DNA of 64,000 nt. It comes from Candidatus Gastranaerophilales bacterium. GTDB taxonomy: Bacteria; Cyanobacteriota; Vampirovibrionia; Gastranaerophilales; Gastranaerophilaceae. Position 1 is the stretch's first letter; every line of letters begins with the position of its first letter. The stretch covers positions 558,001 to 622,000 of the forward strand of contig CALUYE010000001.1 in assembly GCA_944324945.1 (NCBI GenBank), given 5' to 3'. Shown here piece by piece: positions 49,953 through 58,462 of this stretch. The notes below the pieces were generated by a model. That model made no database searches, was not told the origin of the DNA, and saw nothing but the letters and a program-made list of their open reading frames with translations. Made by a program: the position numbers and the translations under genes.

Positions 49953-50960
49953 TCAATTAATTTCATTCAAAATTAAATTATAGTCAATATCGAGGCATTT
50001 TGATTCGCTGCAATTACACATTCTTTTATCCCATAAACAGGGTCTGCAGGAGATATTGTTTTTTATTACTTTGATATTTTCGCCCTGCGGAACAAGCTTT
50101 AATTCGTTAGTCGGACCAAATATTGCAAATATTTTAGCTTTTGCGCAGACTGCAACATGCAAAGGCGCACTGTCAACGCAAATTGTGCAGGCAGAATTTT
50201 TCATCAAATACGCCATTTCTTTAATATTTTTTGTTTTGTTAAAGAAATTAACGAAGTTCGGGTTGTTTTTAATTTCTTCATCTTTTAAGATTTTTTCAAT
50301 TAAATCTTTATCGTCATTTGTTCCCAAAAGTACAATTTTTTTGTTTTTGTTTAAAAGTCCTTTAATTAAACCAATCCAAAAAGATAATTTAGGGCACTTA
50401 AAAATGTTTTTCGAAATTGACATTTTGGAAACCCCTGGGTGAATGCAGATATATTCGCCTTTAATTTCATCAGGTATTTTGTAGTTATTATCAAGTTTTA
50501 GACAAGGTAATTCATATTCAACTTCAACAACAGGCTTAACAAGGTCATGATACATTTTTGCAGCGTATTGTTTTTCGTTTAATTTAACTTTTTTTGTTAG
50601 CAGAAAGTCTGTTTTTGAATTGTAGCCTATTCTTTCTTTAATTCCCGTTAAAAATAGAATTATAGAAATAAAAGGACTTTTACCGCTTGAAATTACGCAA
50701 TCAAAGTTTTTAAACCAAACTGATGTTATGAATTTTAAAATATTTAAGCATTTTTTTATTCCTTTTGCTTTTATATCAAGGCAAATAACTTCATCAATAT
50801 CATTTGTTAAATTTTTTATGCTTTTTGAGCGGGGTTCCAGCGTAAGAGTTATTTTTGAATTTTTATATTGTTTTTTAATAGATGAAATTGCGCTTAAAAA
50901 TAAAATTTCATCCCCAATCCCGCCAAAATTAATTAATAAAATATTTTTATAATCCTTCAT
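49953..50960 (-). CDS. GT9-family (heptosyltransferase-like) glycosyltransferase
   Basis: A 335-residue GT-B enzyme of family 9: N-terminal NILLINFGGIGDEILFLSAI, the middle ICIHPGVSKMSISK and KIVLLGTNDDKDLIEKIL, and the C-terminal donor-binding CVDSAPLHVAVCAKAKIFAIFGPTN. The end has a Cys-rich SCRPCLWDKRMCNCSESKC, frequent in GT9 proteins. Relatives add heptose or hexose to the LPS core. Inferred role: assembly of a surface polysaccharide in the outer membrane. It stands 57 bp from the SLH gene, possibly transcribed with it. Confidence 0.87.
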   Translation of the reverse strand: MKDYKNILLINFGGIGDEILFLSAISSIKKQYKNSKITLTLEPRSKSIKNLTNDIDEVICLDIKAKGIKKCLNILKFITSVWFKNFDCVISSGKSPFISIILFLTGIKERIGYNSKTDFLLTKKVKLNEKQYAAKMYHDLVKPVVEVEYELPCLKLDNNYKIPDEIKGEYICIHPGVSKMSISKNIFKCPKLSFWIGLIKGLLNKNKKIVLLGTNDDKDLIEKILKDEEIKNNPNFVNFFNKTKNIKEMAYLMKNSACTICVDSAPLHVAVCAKAKIFAIFGPTNELKLVPQGENIKVIKNNISCRPCLWDKRMCNCSESKCLDIDYNLILNEIN

Positions 50961-51076
50961 ATAAAAATTATCCGTTTTAATTTTTCTAAGTCAATTGCTA
51001 ATTTAAATATTTTCTATATTGCAAATAAAAATTTAAATGATAGCATAGAATAGTTAACTAAATATAAACAAATTTT

Positions 51077-51581
51077 CGGGATGTAGCATACCCGAGCAAA
51101 GCGAAGCTTAGTCCTCTTAGGACTTGCTGAGCAAAGCAAGGGCAAAGGTGTGCGAAGCACCGAAACGGCGCTATTGAAGCGGCGGTTTGGTGCGAAGTCC
51201 TTACCCCATGCGCAAATCCCGAGAGTAAAGTAGCACATTAAACAATTTAATATAAACAAATTTTCGGGATGTAGCATACCCGAGCAAAGCGAAGCTTAGT
51301 CCTTTTTAGGACTTGCTGAGCAAAGCAAGGGCAAAGGTGTGCGAAGCACCGAAACGGCGCTATTGAAGCGGCGGTTTGGTGCGAAGTCCTTACCCCATGC
51401 GCAAATCCCGAGAGTAAAGTAGCACATTAAACAATTTAATATAAACAAATTTTCGGGATGTAGCAGGGACCCCATCCAATCAACAAACTAAACACCGCTT
51501 GAATCAAACAAAACCATGATGGGGGTGTGCAAATCCCGAGAGTAAAGTAGCACATTAAACAATTTAATATAAACAAATTTT
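51077..51581 (+). repeat. Array of three tRNA-Pro-ended repeat units in front of tRNA-Pro
   Basis: Three units start with the first 11 bases of the following tRNA-Pro (CGGGATGTAGC) and end AAATCCCGA, like its 3' end: 51077-51222 (146 bases), 51265-51411 (147) and 51454-51539 (86). Each is followed by the same 42-base spacer (51223-51264, 51412-51453, 51540-51581) that also stands directly before the real tRNA. Units 1 and 2 are nearly identical inside, with local hairpins such as AGTCCT/AGGACT and GGTG/CACC; unit 3 has a different interior with ACCCCATC/GATGGGGGT. No protein-coding sense is apparent. The outer ends could pair like an acceptor stem. Confidence 0.85.
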
Positions 51582-51655
51582 CGGGATGTAGCGCAGTTTG
51601 GTAGCGCACCGTGTTCGGGTCGCGGGGGTCGCAAGTTCAAATCTTGTCATCCCGA
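51582..51655 (+). tRNA. tRNA-Pro (anticodon CGG)
   Basis: Cloverleaf: acceptor CGGGATG with CATCCCG, D-stem GCGC/GCGC, anticodon stem CCGTG/CGCGG around loop TTCGGGT (anticodon CGG), T-arm GCAAGTTCAAATCTTGT, discriminator A, no encoded CCA. It reads codon CCG, rare in this AT-rich genome. The repeat array before it copies both its ends and its upstream spacer. Confidence 0.94.
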
Positions 51656-51661
51656 TTTGTT

Positions 51662-52957
51662 TTAATTGGATTTTTTAAGATTGTTGCAAGCATTAATCCA
51701 TAATTCAATATTTTTTAAATGCTTTTCTTTGTATCTGGAACAGTATTCGTTTTGCATACAATCCATAATTATTTCTTTGTGTTTTATAAAATCGTTTTTG
51801 GCTAAATCAAATTGTCTTAAATTATAATACGCACGTCCGCGTTTAAAGTATAAATCAGTGTATTTATATTTAACACTGTTTGCAAGATATGTGTATGCTT
51901 GTATTGCTTTTTGATAATCTTTAATTTTAAGCGAACAATCGCCAATTACACTGTAGAGTGATATTGTATCATTTGAGATAAATTTGTAGTTTTTTGCTTT
52001 ATAATAAATCGGTTTTTTATTTGAATATTTTAAGCCTTCCTGCGCTTCTTTTATTGCAAAAGTGCATTTATTTAATTTTTTATAACAATAAGCTTTTTGA
52101 AGATAGCTGTCTGATGATGTGTTTATTATTCTTTGCGCTTCTTCATATTTTTGAATAGCGTCTGTATAGTTTTTGTTTTTATAATCATTAAGTGCTTCTT
52201 CATATATTTTATAATATTGTTTTTCTGTTTTTGATAAAGGAAGCGTGGGGGCATTTATATATATAAGCATTCCAATTAGTGCTATCATTGCTATTAGCCA
52301 GATAGAAAATATAATTTTAGCTATTTTTGGCATTAATTTCAGCTGATATTTAAAAGCAAGGCAAAAAGGAAGTTTTTTACCAAAACGTCTGAAATAGTTA
52401 ATATTTTCTTTGGCAAATTCTTGATTCCCGCTTAGTTTTAGTGAAAAATTCGGTAATTTTGATGACACTTTTAAAATATCAAGAACATATTGATAAGGAC
52501 AACGAAAGAATTCAACTTCATTTTCGTTATTTTTAAATGTTATACTTTCATTATTTAACAAGCTTATTTTTGTTGTAATTTTTGCCTTTAGATAACTGCT
52601 TCTGCTATAGTATACCGTATTTAAATCCGCTTCAATTTCAAATTTTTCAATTTCGTTAAGCGCTATAATTTTTGTTTTGGTTATTTTATTTTTTATTTTA
52701 TATACTAAATATAATGAATCATCCGACATTAGAATATGGCTTGTGTATTCTTGATTATTTGTTAGTGAACCAAATAAAAACGGCACAAAAAATATAAGCG
52801 TAAATATCAATTCCCACCCATTGCTTTTTGTTCTATAGCTTAGGGAATTGTCAAAAATGATAAGTTTAGCAACAAATATAACTATTGCTAAAATTATAAT
52901 AAAACCCAAAACAAAAACAAAAGGCGAAATTCTTGATTGAACTTTAATTTTTTTCAT
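51662..52957 (-). CDS. Membrane protein with C-terminal TPR repeats
   Basis: The 431-residue protein has two N-terminal membrane helices (about 12-34 and 47-65), a beta-rich domain of about 140 residues resembling a PH-like fold, a third helix (about 212-235, IIFSIWLIAMIALIGMLIYI), and then tetratricopeptide repeats from residue 245 on: YYKIYEEALNDYKNKNYTDA, SYLQKAYCYKKLNKCTFAI, SLYSVIGDCSLKIKDYQKAI and LYFKRGRAYYNLRQFDLAK. TPR repeats bind partner proteins. No catalytic signature is seen. It lies 6 bp after the tRNA-Pro end, convergent with it. Confidence 0.75.
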   Translation of the reverse strand: MKKIKVQSRISPFVFVLGFIIILAIVIFVAKLIIFDNSLSYRTKSNGWELIFTLIFFVPFLFGSLTNNQEYTSHILMSDDSLYLVYKIKNKITKTKIIALNEIEKFEIEADLNTVYYSRSSYLKAKITTKISLLNNESITFKNNENEVEFFRCPYQYVLDILKVSSKLPNFSLKLSGNQEFAKENINYFRRFGKKLPFCLAFKYQLKLMPKIAKIIFSIWLIAMIALIGMLIYINAPTLPLSKTEKQYYKIYEEALNDYKNKNYTDAIQKYEEAQRIINTSSDSYLQKAYCYKKLNKCTFAIKEAQEGLKYSNKKPIYYKAKNYKFISNDTISLYSVIGDCSLKIKDYQKAIQAYTYLANSVKYKYTDLYFKRGRAYYNLRQFDLAKNDFIKHKEIIMDCMQNEYCSRYKEKHLKNIELWINACNNLKKSN

Positions 52958-53059
52958 TGAATAATTTTAAAACATTTTTTAAAATCAAGCCTCATATCAA
53001 CAATCGATTCTTGCAATCAAATTTCATATACTTTATTATATTATTAGATTGGAGCAAAG

Positions 53060-53956
53060 ATGAGAAGGAGAAATTTTTTAAAAGGCCTATTCGCCGCCTA
53101 CACTTGCGCAAGCACTTATTTTTCTTTTAAATATTTCAAAAATAATAGCACTTCTTCAAACGATAATTCAAAGTTTATAGAACGTGTTGAAATTCCTGTT
53201 GTTTACCATTGTAATTTAAACTGTGCGCATTGCGACCATTTTGCTTCAATTGCTCCTAAATATATTATGCCTGTGGAAGTTTATAAAAAAGATGTTGAAC
53301 AGCTTGCAAAGATAACGAAAGGTAATGTAAAAGAATTGACTTTGCTTGGAGGAGAACCGCTTTTACATGATAATTTGCCTGAAATATTTAAAATATCTCG
53401 TAAATATTTCCCTAATTCAAGAATAGAATTATTAACAAACGGTACCCTTCTTGAAAAACAGCCTGACAGTTTTTGGATTAGTGCCGAAAAAGAAGATATA
53501 GGTATTTATGTGAGCAACTATAGGACCGGTAAAAAGCTTTATGATTTTGATAAAATATGCGAAAAAATAGATAAATTCAGAACGAAAATAAGGATAAGTT
53601 ATCCTAAATTAACTTTTCAACTAATGAATTTAACAAAAGATATTCAGCATAAAAATATTGAAAAAAGATATTCAAAATGTTATTCAAAATTATGGCCGAT
53701 ACTTGATAACGGCAAGTTTTATGCTTGTTCTACTTTAAACGGATTGGATTTATTTTTTAATAAAAAATTCCCGCAATATGCAATTCCTATAGCTAAGGAT
53801 GATGTTTTAGATATTTATAAAATAAAATCAATTGATGAATTAATTGATTTTTACAATAAGCCTAAAAAAATGTGTGCCCACTGTAACTATTATATTTCAG
53901 GCAAAAAAGACTGGGCGCTTTCAAAAAGAGAGGCAAGTGAGTGGTATAGGGTCTGA
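53060..53956 (+). CDS. Radical SAM protein with Tat-like N-terminus and SPASM-type C-terminus, copy 1
   Basis: The protein starts MRRRNFLKGLFAAYTC, matching the twin-arginine export motif R-R-x-F-L-K followed by a moderately hydrophobic stretch (to about residue 23). The radical-SAM cluster motif is CNLNCAHC (C51, C55, C58), then LTLLGGEPLLHDNLPEI with the SAM-binding G-G-E, and ELLTNGTLL. The C-terminal part has C-x(n)-C residues in KCYSKLWPILDNGKFYACS and MCAHCNYY, suggesting one auxiliary cluster. Length 298. Export of a radical-SAM enzyme would be surprising, since it needs a reductant and SAM; the N-terminus could instead anchor it to the inside of the membrane. GGAG precedes the ATG. 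Substrate unknown. Confidence 0.8.
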   Translation: MRRRNFLKGLFAAYTCASTYFSFKYFKNNSTSSNDNSKFIERVEIPVVYHCNLNCAHCDHFASIAPKYIMPVEVYKKDVEQLAKITKGNVKELTLLGGEPLLHDNLPEIFKISRKYFPNSRIELLTNGTLLEKQPDSFWISAEKEDIGIYVSNYRTGKKLYDFDKICEKIDKFRTKIRISYPKLTFQLMNLTKDIQHKNIEKRYSKCYSKLWPILDNGKFYACSTLNGLDLFFNKKFPQYAIPIAKDDVLDIYKIKSIDELIDFYNKPKKMCAHCNYYISGKKDWALSKREASEWYRV

Positions 53957-53971
53957 TTTTAAAGGCAGAAA

Positions 53972-54919
53972 ATGAAAAGAAGAAATTTTTTTAAAGGATT
54001 ATTTGGTGCTTATGCCGCTATAAGCGGATATTTTTCCGTTAAATATTTTAGTGAAAAAGATAAAAAACCTAAGTTTGAATATAAATTAAATAATAGGTGC
54101 GATGATGATACAATAGGAAAATTAGACAAAAAAATAATAGGTTTAATAGGTTATCCAATTGTATACAATTGTAATTTAAATTGTGCAAGATGTGATCATT
54201 TTGCTCCTATTGCAAAACCTTATCAGGTTCCTTTTGAAGTTATAAAAAAAGATTTCAAGCAATTGTCAAAAATAATAAATAAAGAAGGTGAATTGAAGGT
54301 TTTATGGATAATTGGAGGCGAACCATTGCTGCATGAAAATTTGCCTGAAGTATTAAAAGCAGCGCGCGAATATTTCCCTAAAACAAAAATCGAACTGACG
54401 ACAAACGGTTTTTTAATAGATAAGCAGGAAGATATATTTTGGGAAACTTGTAGTAATAATAATATAAAAATTATAATTGAAAATTATATATATAATGAAA
54501 AAAATATAGATTTTAATAAAATATGCGAAAAATTAAAGAAATTTCACTGTGATTTGAAAGTCAACGGGCCAAAATATCAATTTAAGCCAATGGATTTAAC
54601 AAAAGAAATATCTCATGATGCACAAAACAGGTATAAAAGCTGTTTTCCAAAACTCTGGCCGATATTGGATAACGGTAAATTTTATTCATGTTCTGTTATA
54701 AACGGGGTTGATAAGTTTTTTAATAAAGAGTTTCCATCCCATGCGATTCCTGTTTACAGTGAAGATGTTTTAGATATCTATAAAATAAAATCAATTGATG
54801 AATTGATTGCATTTTATGAAAAGCCAAAGGCTTTTTGTGCGCATTGTAATTATTTTATATCCCAAGGTAAAAAATGGGCGCCTTCCAAAAAAGAACTGAG
54901 CGAATGGTATAAAGTTTAA
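53972..54919 (+). CDS. Radical SAM protein with Tat-like N-terminus and SPASM-type C-terminus, copy 2
   Basis: A 315-residue paralogue 15 bp after copy 1. The start MKRRNFFKGLFGAYAAISG repeats the R-R-x-F-F-K pattern. A 20-residue insertion precedes the cluster motif CNLNCARC (C67, C71, C74) and the G-G-E in WIIGGEPLLHENLPEVL. The C-terminal Cys set is the same (SCFPKLWPILDNGKFYSCS, FCAHCNYF), as is DVLDIYKIKSIDELI. The pair may handle two related substrates, or one may be a scaffold. The next gene, csaB, starts 44 bp on with its own promoter. Confidence 0.8.
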   Translation: MKRRNFFKGLFGAYAAISGYFSVKYFSEKDKKPKFEYKLNNRCDDDTIGKLDKKIIGLIGYPIVYNCNLNCARCDHFAPIAKPYQVPFEVIKKDFKQLSKIINKEGELKVLWIIGGEPLLHENLPEVLKAAREYFPKTKIELTTNGFLIDKQEDIFWETCSNNNIKIIIENYIYNEKNIDFNKICEKLKKFHCDLKVNGPKYQFKPMDLTKEISHDAQNRYKSCFPKLWPILDNGKFYSCSVINGVDKFFNKEFPSHAIPVYSEDVLDIYKIKSIDELIAFYEKPKAFCAHCNYFISQGKKWAPSKKELSEWYKV

Positions 54920-54928
54920 TTTTATAAT

Positions 54929-54957
54929 TTGTGCGCTTAAATCTTTTATTATATAAT
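54929..54957 (+). promoter_or_regulatory. Promoter for leaderless csaB
   Basis: A perfect TATAAT (54952-54957) ends 6 bp before the csaB ATG, with a weak -35 TTGTGC 17 bp upstream (54929-54934). No ribosome binding site is present between, so the transcript would start at the ATG. Confidence 0.5.
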
Positions 54958-54963
54958 GAATTT

Positions 54964-55986
54964 ATGAAAAATGTTGCAATATCGGGCTATATTGGCTTTG
55001 GAAATTTCGGAGATGAGGCGATTTTTTGCGCTTTAAGCAGTCATTTAAAAGATTTAAACTATAATATTTGTGCAATTTGCAACAACCCCGATAAAGTAAA
55101 AAAGGAATACAATGTTTCAACCTGCTATTTTAAATCTTTTTTTAGGATAATAAAAACACTTTTTAAATGCGATATTTTAATTTCAGGTGGCGGAAGCTTA
55201 TTGCAAAATAAAACAAGCAATCATAGCTTATTTTATTATCTTTTTATTATTTTCCTTGCAAAATTGATGCAAAAAAAAGTAATAATTTTTTCGCAAGGTT
55301 TTGAACCGATAAAAGGTAAAATTCCTCTTTTTATTACAAAAGAAATTTTAAAAAAAGCAGATTTTATCTCGGTAAGAGATAAAAAGAGCTTTGATTTATT
55401 ATCAACATACAATATTAAATCATATTTAACATCAGACCCTGTTTATTCTTTGCTTGAAAATGTAAATCCTTGTGAAAATAAAAACGGTATAATAGTTCAA
55501 CTAAGAAAAACAGACAACTTGAATAAAAATTTCATATCCGATTTAGCCTATGCGTTTTCAAACACGGAAGGTAATATAAATGTTTTTTCTTTTCAGGATG
55601 AATATGATAGAGAAATTTGCGAGCAATTTATAAATGAATTATCTAAATATAAAATAAATGCAAATTTAATTACAAATAAAAATATTTATGAGACAATCAA
55701 TATAATAAACAATTCAAAATATATAATTTCAACAAGACTCCACGGCTTAATTGCAGCGCATGCTCTTAAAACAAAATGCTTTGGAATTGTATATGATGAT
55801 AAAATAAAAACCCTGTGTGATGAATTAAAAATAGATAATATTGATATATATAACTATTCAAAAAATGAATTAAAAGAAAAGTTAGTTAATTTTTTTAGCA
55901 ATAATTGTGTTAATGTAAATTACAGAAAATACGATTGGAAAATTTTGGATAATTATTTAAAAAGCATACAAGGAGAAACAGTTTGA
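54964..55986 (+). CDS. csaB: Polysaccharide pyruvyl transferase CsaB
   Basis: CsaB adds ketal-linked pyruvate from PEP to a cell-wall polysaccharide, making the ligand for SLH domains. The start at 54964 (MKNVAISGYIGFGNFGDEAI) gives 340 residues; a 33-bp upstream extension has no support. The fold is GT-B-like with the family motifs GFGNFGDEAIF, ISGGGSLLQNKTS, KKVIIFSQGFEPIKG, ISVRDKKSF, and the C-terminal STRLHGLIAAHALK with the essential R-L-H-G. It links functionally to the SLH protein at 48.6-49.9 kb. The stop overlaps the next gene by 4 bp. Confidence 0.93.
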   Translation: MKNVAISGYIGFGNFGDEAIFCALSSHLKDLNYNICAICNNPDKVKKEYNVSTCYFKSFFRIIKTLFKCDILISGGGSLLQNKTSNHSLFYYLFIIFLAKLMQKKVIIFSQGFEPIKGKIPLFITKEILKKADFISVRDKKSFDLLSTYNIKSYLTSDPVYSLLENVNPCENKNGIIVQLRKTDNLNKNFISDLAYAFSNTEGNINVFSFQDEYDREICEQFINELSKYKINANLITNKNIYETINIINNSKYIISTRLHGLIAAHALKTKCFGIVYDDKIKTLCDELKIDNIDIYNYSKNELKEKLVNFFSNNCVNVNYRKYDWKILDNYLKSIQGETV

Positions 55987-56663
55987 TTAAAAAATCAATT
56001 ATAGAACGCTATAATAAAGATAAAAAATTTGTTTTAATTTCAACTTTGGTTATAATTTTATTTCACATAATTCGTTTTTTCTACAGATGTAAATGCATTA
56101 ACTATCCAAAAGAAAAATGTGTTTTTGCGCTGTGGCATGCGCACCAGTGCGGTGTATTTTCGTGTAATTTAGAGCGAAAAACGGCAATTATGGTATCAAA
56201 TTCCAAAGACGGAGAAATAATCTCGCGTGCAGCAAATGCCATGGGTGTTGAAACAGTTAGAGGCTCCCATCAAAGAGGCGGAGCTAAAGCAACTTATGAA
56301 TTAATTAAAAAAATAAAAGAAGAAGATGTTAACGGAGCGATTACAATAGATGGCCCTAAAGGTCCTAATAGAGTTGTAAAAAAAGGAATTATCGAAATAG
56401 CAAAACTTGCAAATGTTCCGATTGTTCCTGCCGTATGGTGGAGTAAGGATATTACATTTTTAAAATTTAAATCCTGGGATGAATTTCGTTTTCCTCTTAT
56501 CGGTACAAGGCTTGTTATGCTTTTTGGGGATCCTATATATTTGCCTGAAAATCCGACAGATGAAGATATTGAAAATGTAAGACAAAAAATTGAAAACAGT
56601 TTGAACGAATTATATATAGATATAAAAAAGAATTTTGATAAATATTTAAAACAAAAACCCTGA
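55983..56663 (+). CDS. Lysophospholipid acyltransferase-family protein (DUF374)
   Basis: A 226-residue protein of the DUF374 group: ALWHAHQCGVF with the catalytic H-x(4)-D-like place altered, IMVSNSKDGEIISRAANAMG, VRGSHQRGGAKATYELI, AITIDGPKGPNRVVKKG and PIVPAVWWSKDITFLKFKSWD. Members resemble the PlsC/LpxL acyltransferases and occur mostly in bacteria with an outer membrane, often near lipid A genes. One N-terminal hydrophobic stretch (about 16-33) may hold it at the inner membrane. It is translationally coupled to csaB (ATGA overlap), with GGAG upstream, supporting a joint envelope function. Confidence 0.87.
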   Translation: MIKKSIIERYNKDKKFVLISTLVIILFHIIRFFYRCKCINYPKEKCVFALWHAHQCGVFSCNLERKTAIMVSNSKDGEIISRAANAMGVETVRGSHQRGGAKATYELIKKIKEEDVNGAITIDGPKGPNRVVKKGIIEIAKLANVPIVPAVWWSKDITFLKFKSWDEFRFPLIGTRLVMLFGDPIYLPENPTDEDIENVRQKIENSLNELYIDIKKNFDKYLKQKP

Positions 56664-56686
56664 AAATAATTTTCAGGGTTTTTTAT
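56656..56686 (+). terminator. Rho-independent terminator
   Basis: An 11-bp perfect stem (AACCCTGAAAA with TTTTCAGGGTT, 56656-56666 and 56670-56680), loop TAA, followed by a T-run. It overlaps the last codons of the acyltransferase gene and closes the csaB transcript. Confidence 0.9.
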
Positions 56687-56701
56687 TATGTAATTTGATT
56701 T

Positions 56702-57472
56702 TTACATAGCGCCTTTAATTAATTCAATAAAGCTGTCTGCTTTTAAAGATGCTCCGCCGATTAAGCCGCCGTCTATTTCAGGTTGAGCCATTTGCTCAAC
56801 AATTGTTGACGGTTTAACCGAGCCGCCGTATAATATTCTTATTTTGTCTGCAGTATCTTGAGAATATAGTTTTGCTACAACTTTTCTTATTTCCCCGATT
56901 GTTCTGTTTGCTTCAATACTGTCGCAAGATTTACCTGTTCCGATTGCCCAGATAGGTTCATATGCGATAACCGATTTTTCAACGTCTGAAGCACTAATGC
57001 CGTCAAGCGCTTTTGTAATTTGTGAAGCTAAATGTTCATCGGTAACGCCTGCTTCTCTTTGTTCCAAAGTTTCGCCGCAGCAAATAATCGGTATTAAACC
57101 TTTTGCTAGGATTGCTTTTGCTTTTTGATTGATAAATTCATCGGATTCATTGAACATTTGACGGCGTTCGCTGTGTCCGATGATTACAAATTGAACTTTG
57201 AAATCTTCAAGCATTTCAAGAGAAACCTCTCCTGTGTATGCGCCTGAAGGATTGGGGTTAACGTTTTGTGCCGCAAGAGCAATTTTAGATTCGTTTCTGA
57301 TTAAATCATGTGCTTGCCACAATGATGTAAAAGACGGCGCAATGATTACTTCGGGCATTTTTGATGCATCAAGCTGCGATACGCCATACATAATTCCATC
57401 AACAAGCTCTTTTGTGGCTGCTTTATTATTGTTCATTTTCCAGTTTCCGGCTATAATAGGTCTTCTTGCCAT
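56702..57472 (-). CDS. tpiA: Triosephosphate isomerase
   Basis: TpiA interconverts dihydroxyacetone phosphate and glyceraldehyde-3-phosphate in glycolysis. The 256-residue TIM barrel shows GNWKMN with the active-site N and K, VIIGHSERRQ with the catalytic His, VIAYEPIWAIGTGK with the catalytic Glu, and ILYGGSVKPS and DGGLIGGASLKADSF for phosphate binding. Two consecutive ATGs exist (57475 and 57472); GGAG is 6 bp from the second, which I prefer. Neighbouring glycolytic genes are not present. Confidence 0.98.
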   Translation of the reverse strand: MARRPIIAGNWKMNNNKAATKELVDGIMYGVSQLDASKMPEVIIAPSFTSLWQAHDLIRNESKIALAAQNVNPNPSGAYTGEVSLEMLEDFKVQFVIIGHSERRQMFNESDEFINQKAKAILAKGLIPIICCGETLEQREAGVTDEHLASQITKALDGISASDVEKSVIAYEPIWAIGTGKSCDSIEANRTIGEIRKVVAKLYSQDTADKIRILYGGSVKPSTIVEQMAQPEIDGGLIGGASLKADSFIELIKGAM

Positions 57473-57531
57473 CATATACTCCTTTATTAAAATAATTACA
57501 AAATTATTTTACCATGAACAAAAAAGCAAAA

Positions 57532-58356
57532 TTAAACAATGGCTCTTGATAACCTTTCGGATCTGTTTTGAGAAAGGATATTTCTAAGTTTCATAATTGC
57601 CTGCGCATGAAGCTGGCACACGCGAGATTCCGAAACATTTATTGCTTCGCCTATTTCTTTTAGAGTCATATTTTCATGATAGTAAAATACTAACAATGTT
57701 CTTTCGCGCTCGGGGAGTTTTTTTAGCGCATTTTCAAGCTCGCGTTTGGCATCGGATCGCTCAAGTTCTTCTTCGGGTTTTGACGAATTCTCGTCTTCGA
57801 TTGTGTCTATTATTTCAACACTGTCATCGCCCGTTCCCTTTTTGTCATAAATTGAATTAACGGATAAATCGCTTGACATAATCTCAAGCATTTTTTCTTC
57901 GTCCATCCCGAGAACATCCGCTACTTCTTTTGATGTCGGGGCTCTGCCTATTTGTTGTTTTAAGCGCTCTGTTGCAATTTTAATTTCTTTAATTTTTTTT
58001 CTTAAACTTCTCGGGAGCCAATCAGAAGATCTTATTTTATCAATAATTGAACCTCTGATTCTCATAAGCGCGTAAGATTCAAATTTAGCACCCTTTGAAG
58101 GGTGATATTTTTCAATGGCATCAATTAAGCCTTCGATTCCAAACGAAACGATGTCTTCAAAAGAAAAACTTCCCGGAAGATTAACCTTTATTCTTCCTAC
58201 AACATAACGTGCAAGGTAAATATACTGGATTATAAGTTTATCCCTTAACTGTTTATTGGTTTTATCTTCTAAATATTGTTCCCAAAGTATTGCTAATTGC
58301 TCATCTGAAAGTTTATTTATTTTTTTGTATGAATCAATGTCTGCTGTCTGACTCAT
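57532..58356 (-). CDS. RNA polymerase sigma factor of the FliA/WhiG (sigma-28) group
   Basis: A 274-residue group 3 sigma factor. Region 2: LIIQYIYLARYVVGRI, DIVSFGIEGLIDAIEKYHPS with KGAKFESYALMRIRGSIIDKIRSSDWLPRSLR, read in parts, which is very close to FliA. Region 3: IGRAPTSKEVADVLGM. Region 4: LPERERTLLVFYYHENMTLK and EIGEAINVSESRVCQLHAQA, the -35-binding helix-turn-helix. FliA controls late flagellar genes and WhiG controls development. No flagellar gene is in the window, so the regulon is open. It is monocistronic, minus strand. Confidence 0.9.
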   Translation of the reverse strand: MSQTADIDSYKKINKLSDEQLAILWEQYLEDKTNKQLRDKLIIQYIYLARYVVGRIKVNLPGSFSFEDIVSFGIEGLIDAIEKYHPSKGAKFESYALMRIRGSIIDKIRSSDWLPRSLRKKIKEIKIATERLKQQIGRAPTSKEVADVLGMDEEKMLEIMSSDLSVNSIYDKKGTGDDSVEIIDTIEDENSSKPEEELERSDAKRELENALKKLPERERTLLVFYYHENMTLKEIGEAINVSESRVCQLHAQAIMKLRNILSQNRSERLSRAIV

Positions 58357-58414
58357 TTTGAATCTACTGAAATCCCCAAGTTGTGTCTATAAAAATATTT
58401 TCCAAAAACCATAC

Positions 58415-58450
58415 TGTTATGTCATCATCTAAATTAATGATGACATAACA
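58415..58450. terminator. Long perfect hairpin between two minus-strand genes
   Basis: A 14-bp perfect stem (TGTTATGTCATCAT, 58415-58428, with ATGATGACATAACA, 58437-58450) around loop CTAAATTA. There is no immediate T-run on the minus strand (a short one comes some 6 bases on), so it may be a terminator of the upstream gene or a regulatory site upstream of the sigma-factor gene. Confidence 0.45.
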
Positions 58451-58462
58451 ATTTAAACCTTT

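Noticed and set aside
51014-51277. Minus-strand frame of 87 codons over the repeat array
   Set aside because: It covers the tRNA-ended repeat and breaks off in the second unit; no ribosome binding site and no protein-like composition.
51077-51581. Regular repeats and differing inserts that could look like a CRISPR array
   Set aside because: Only three 42-base spacers-like repeats, two of the three inserts are almost identical and up to 147 bases long, no Cas genes are nearby, and the ends match tRNA-Pro.
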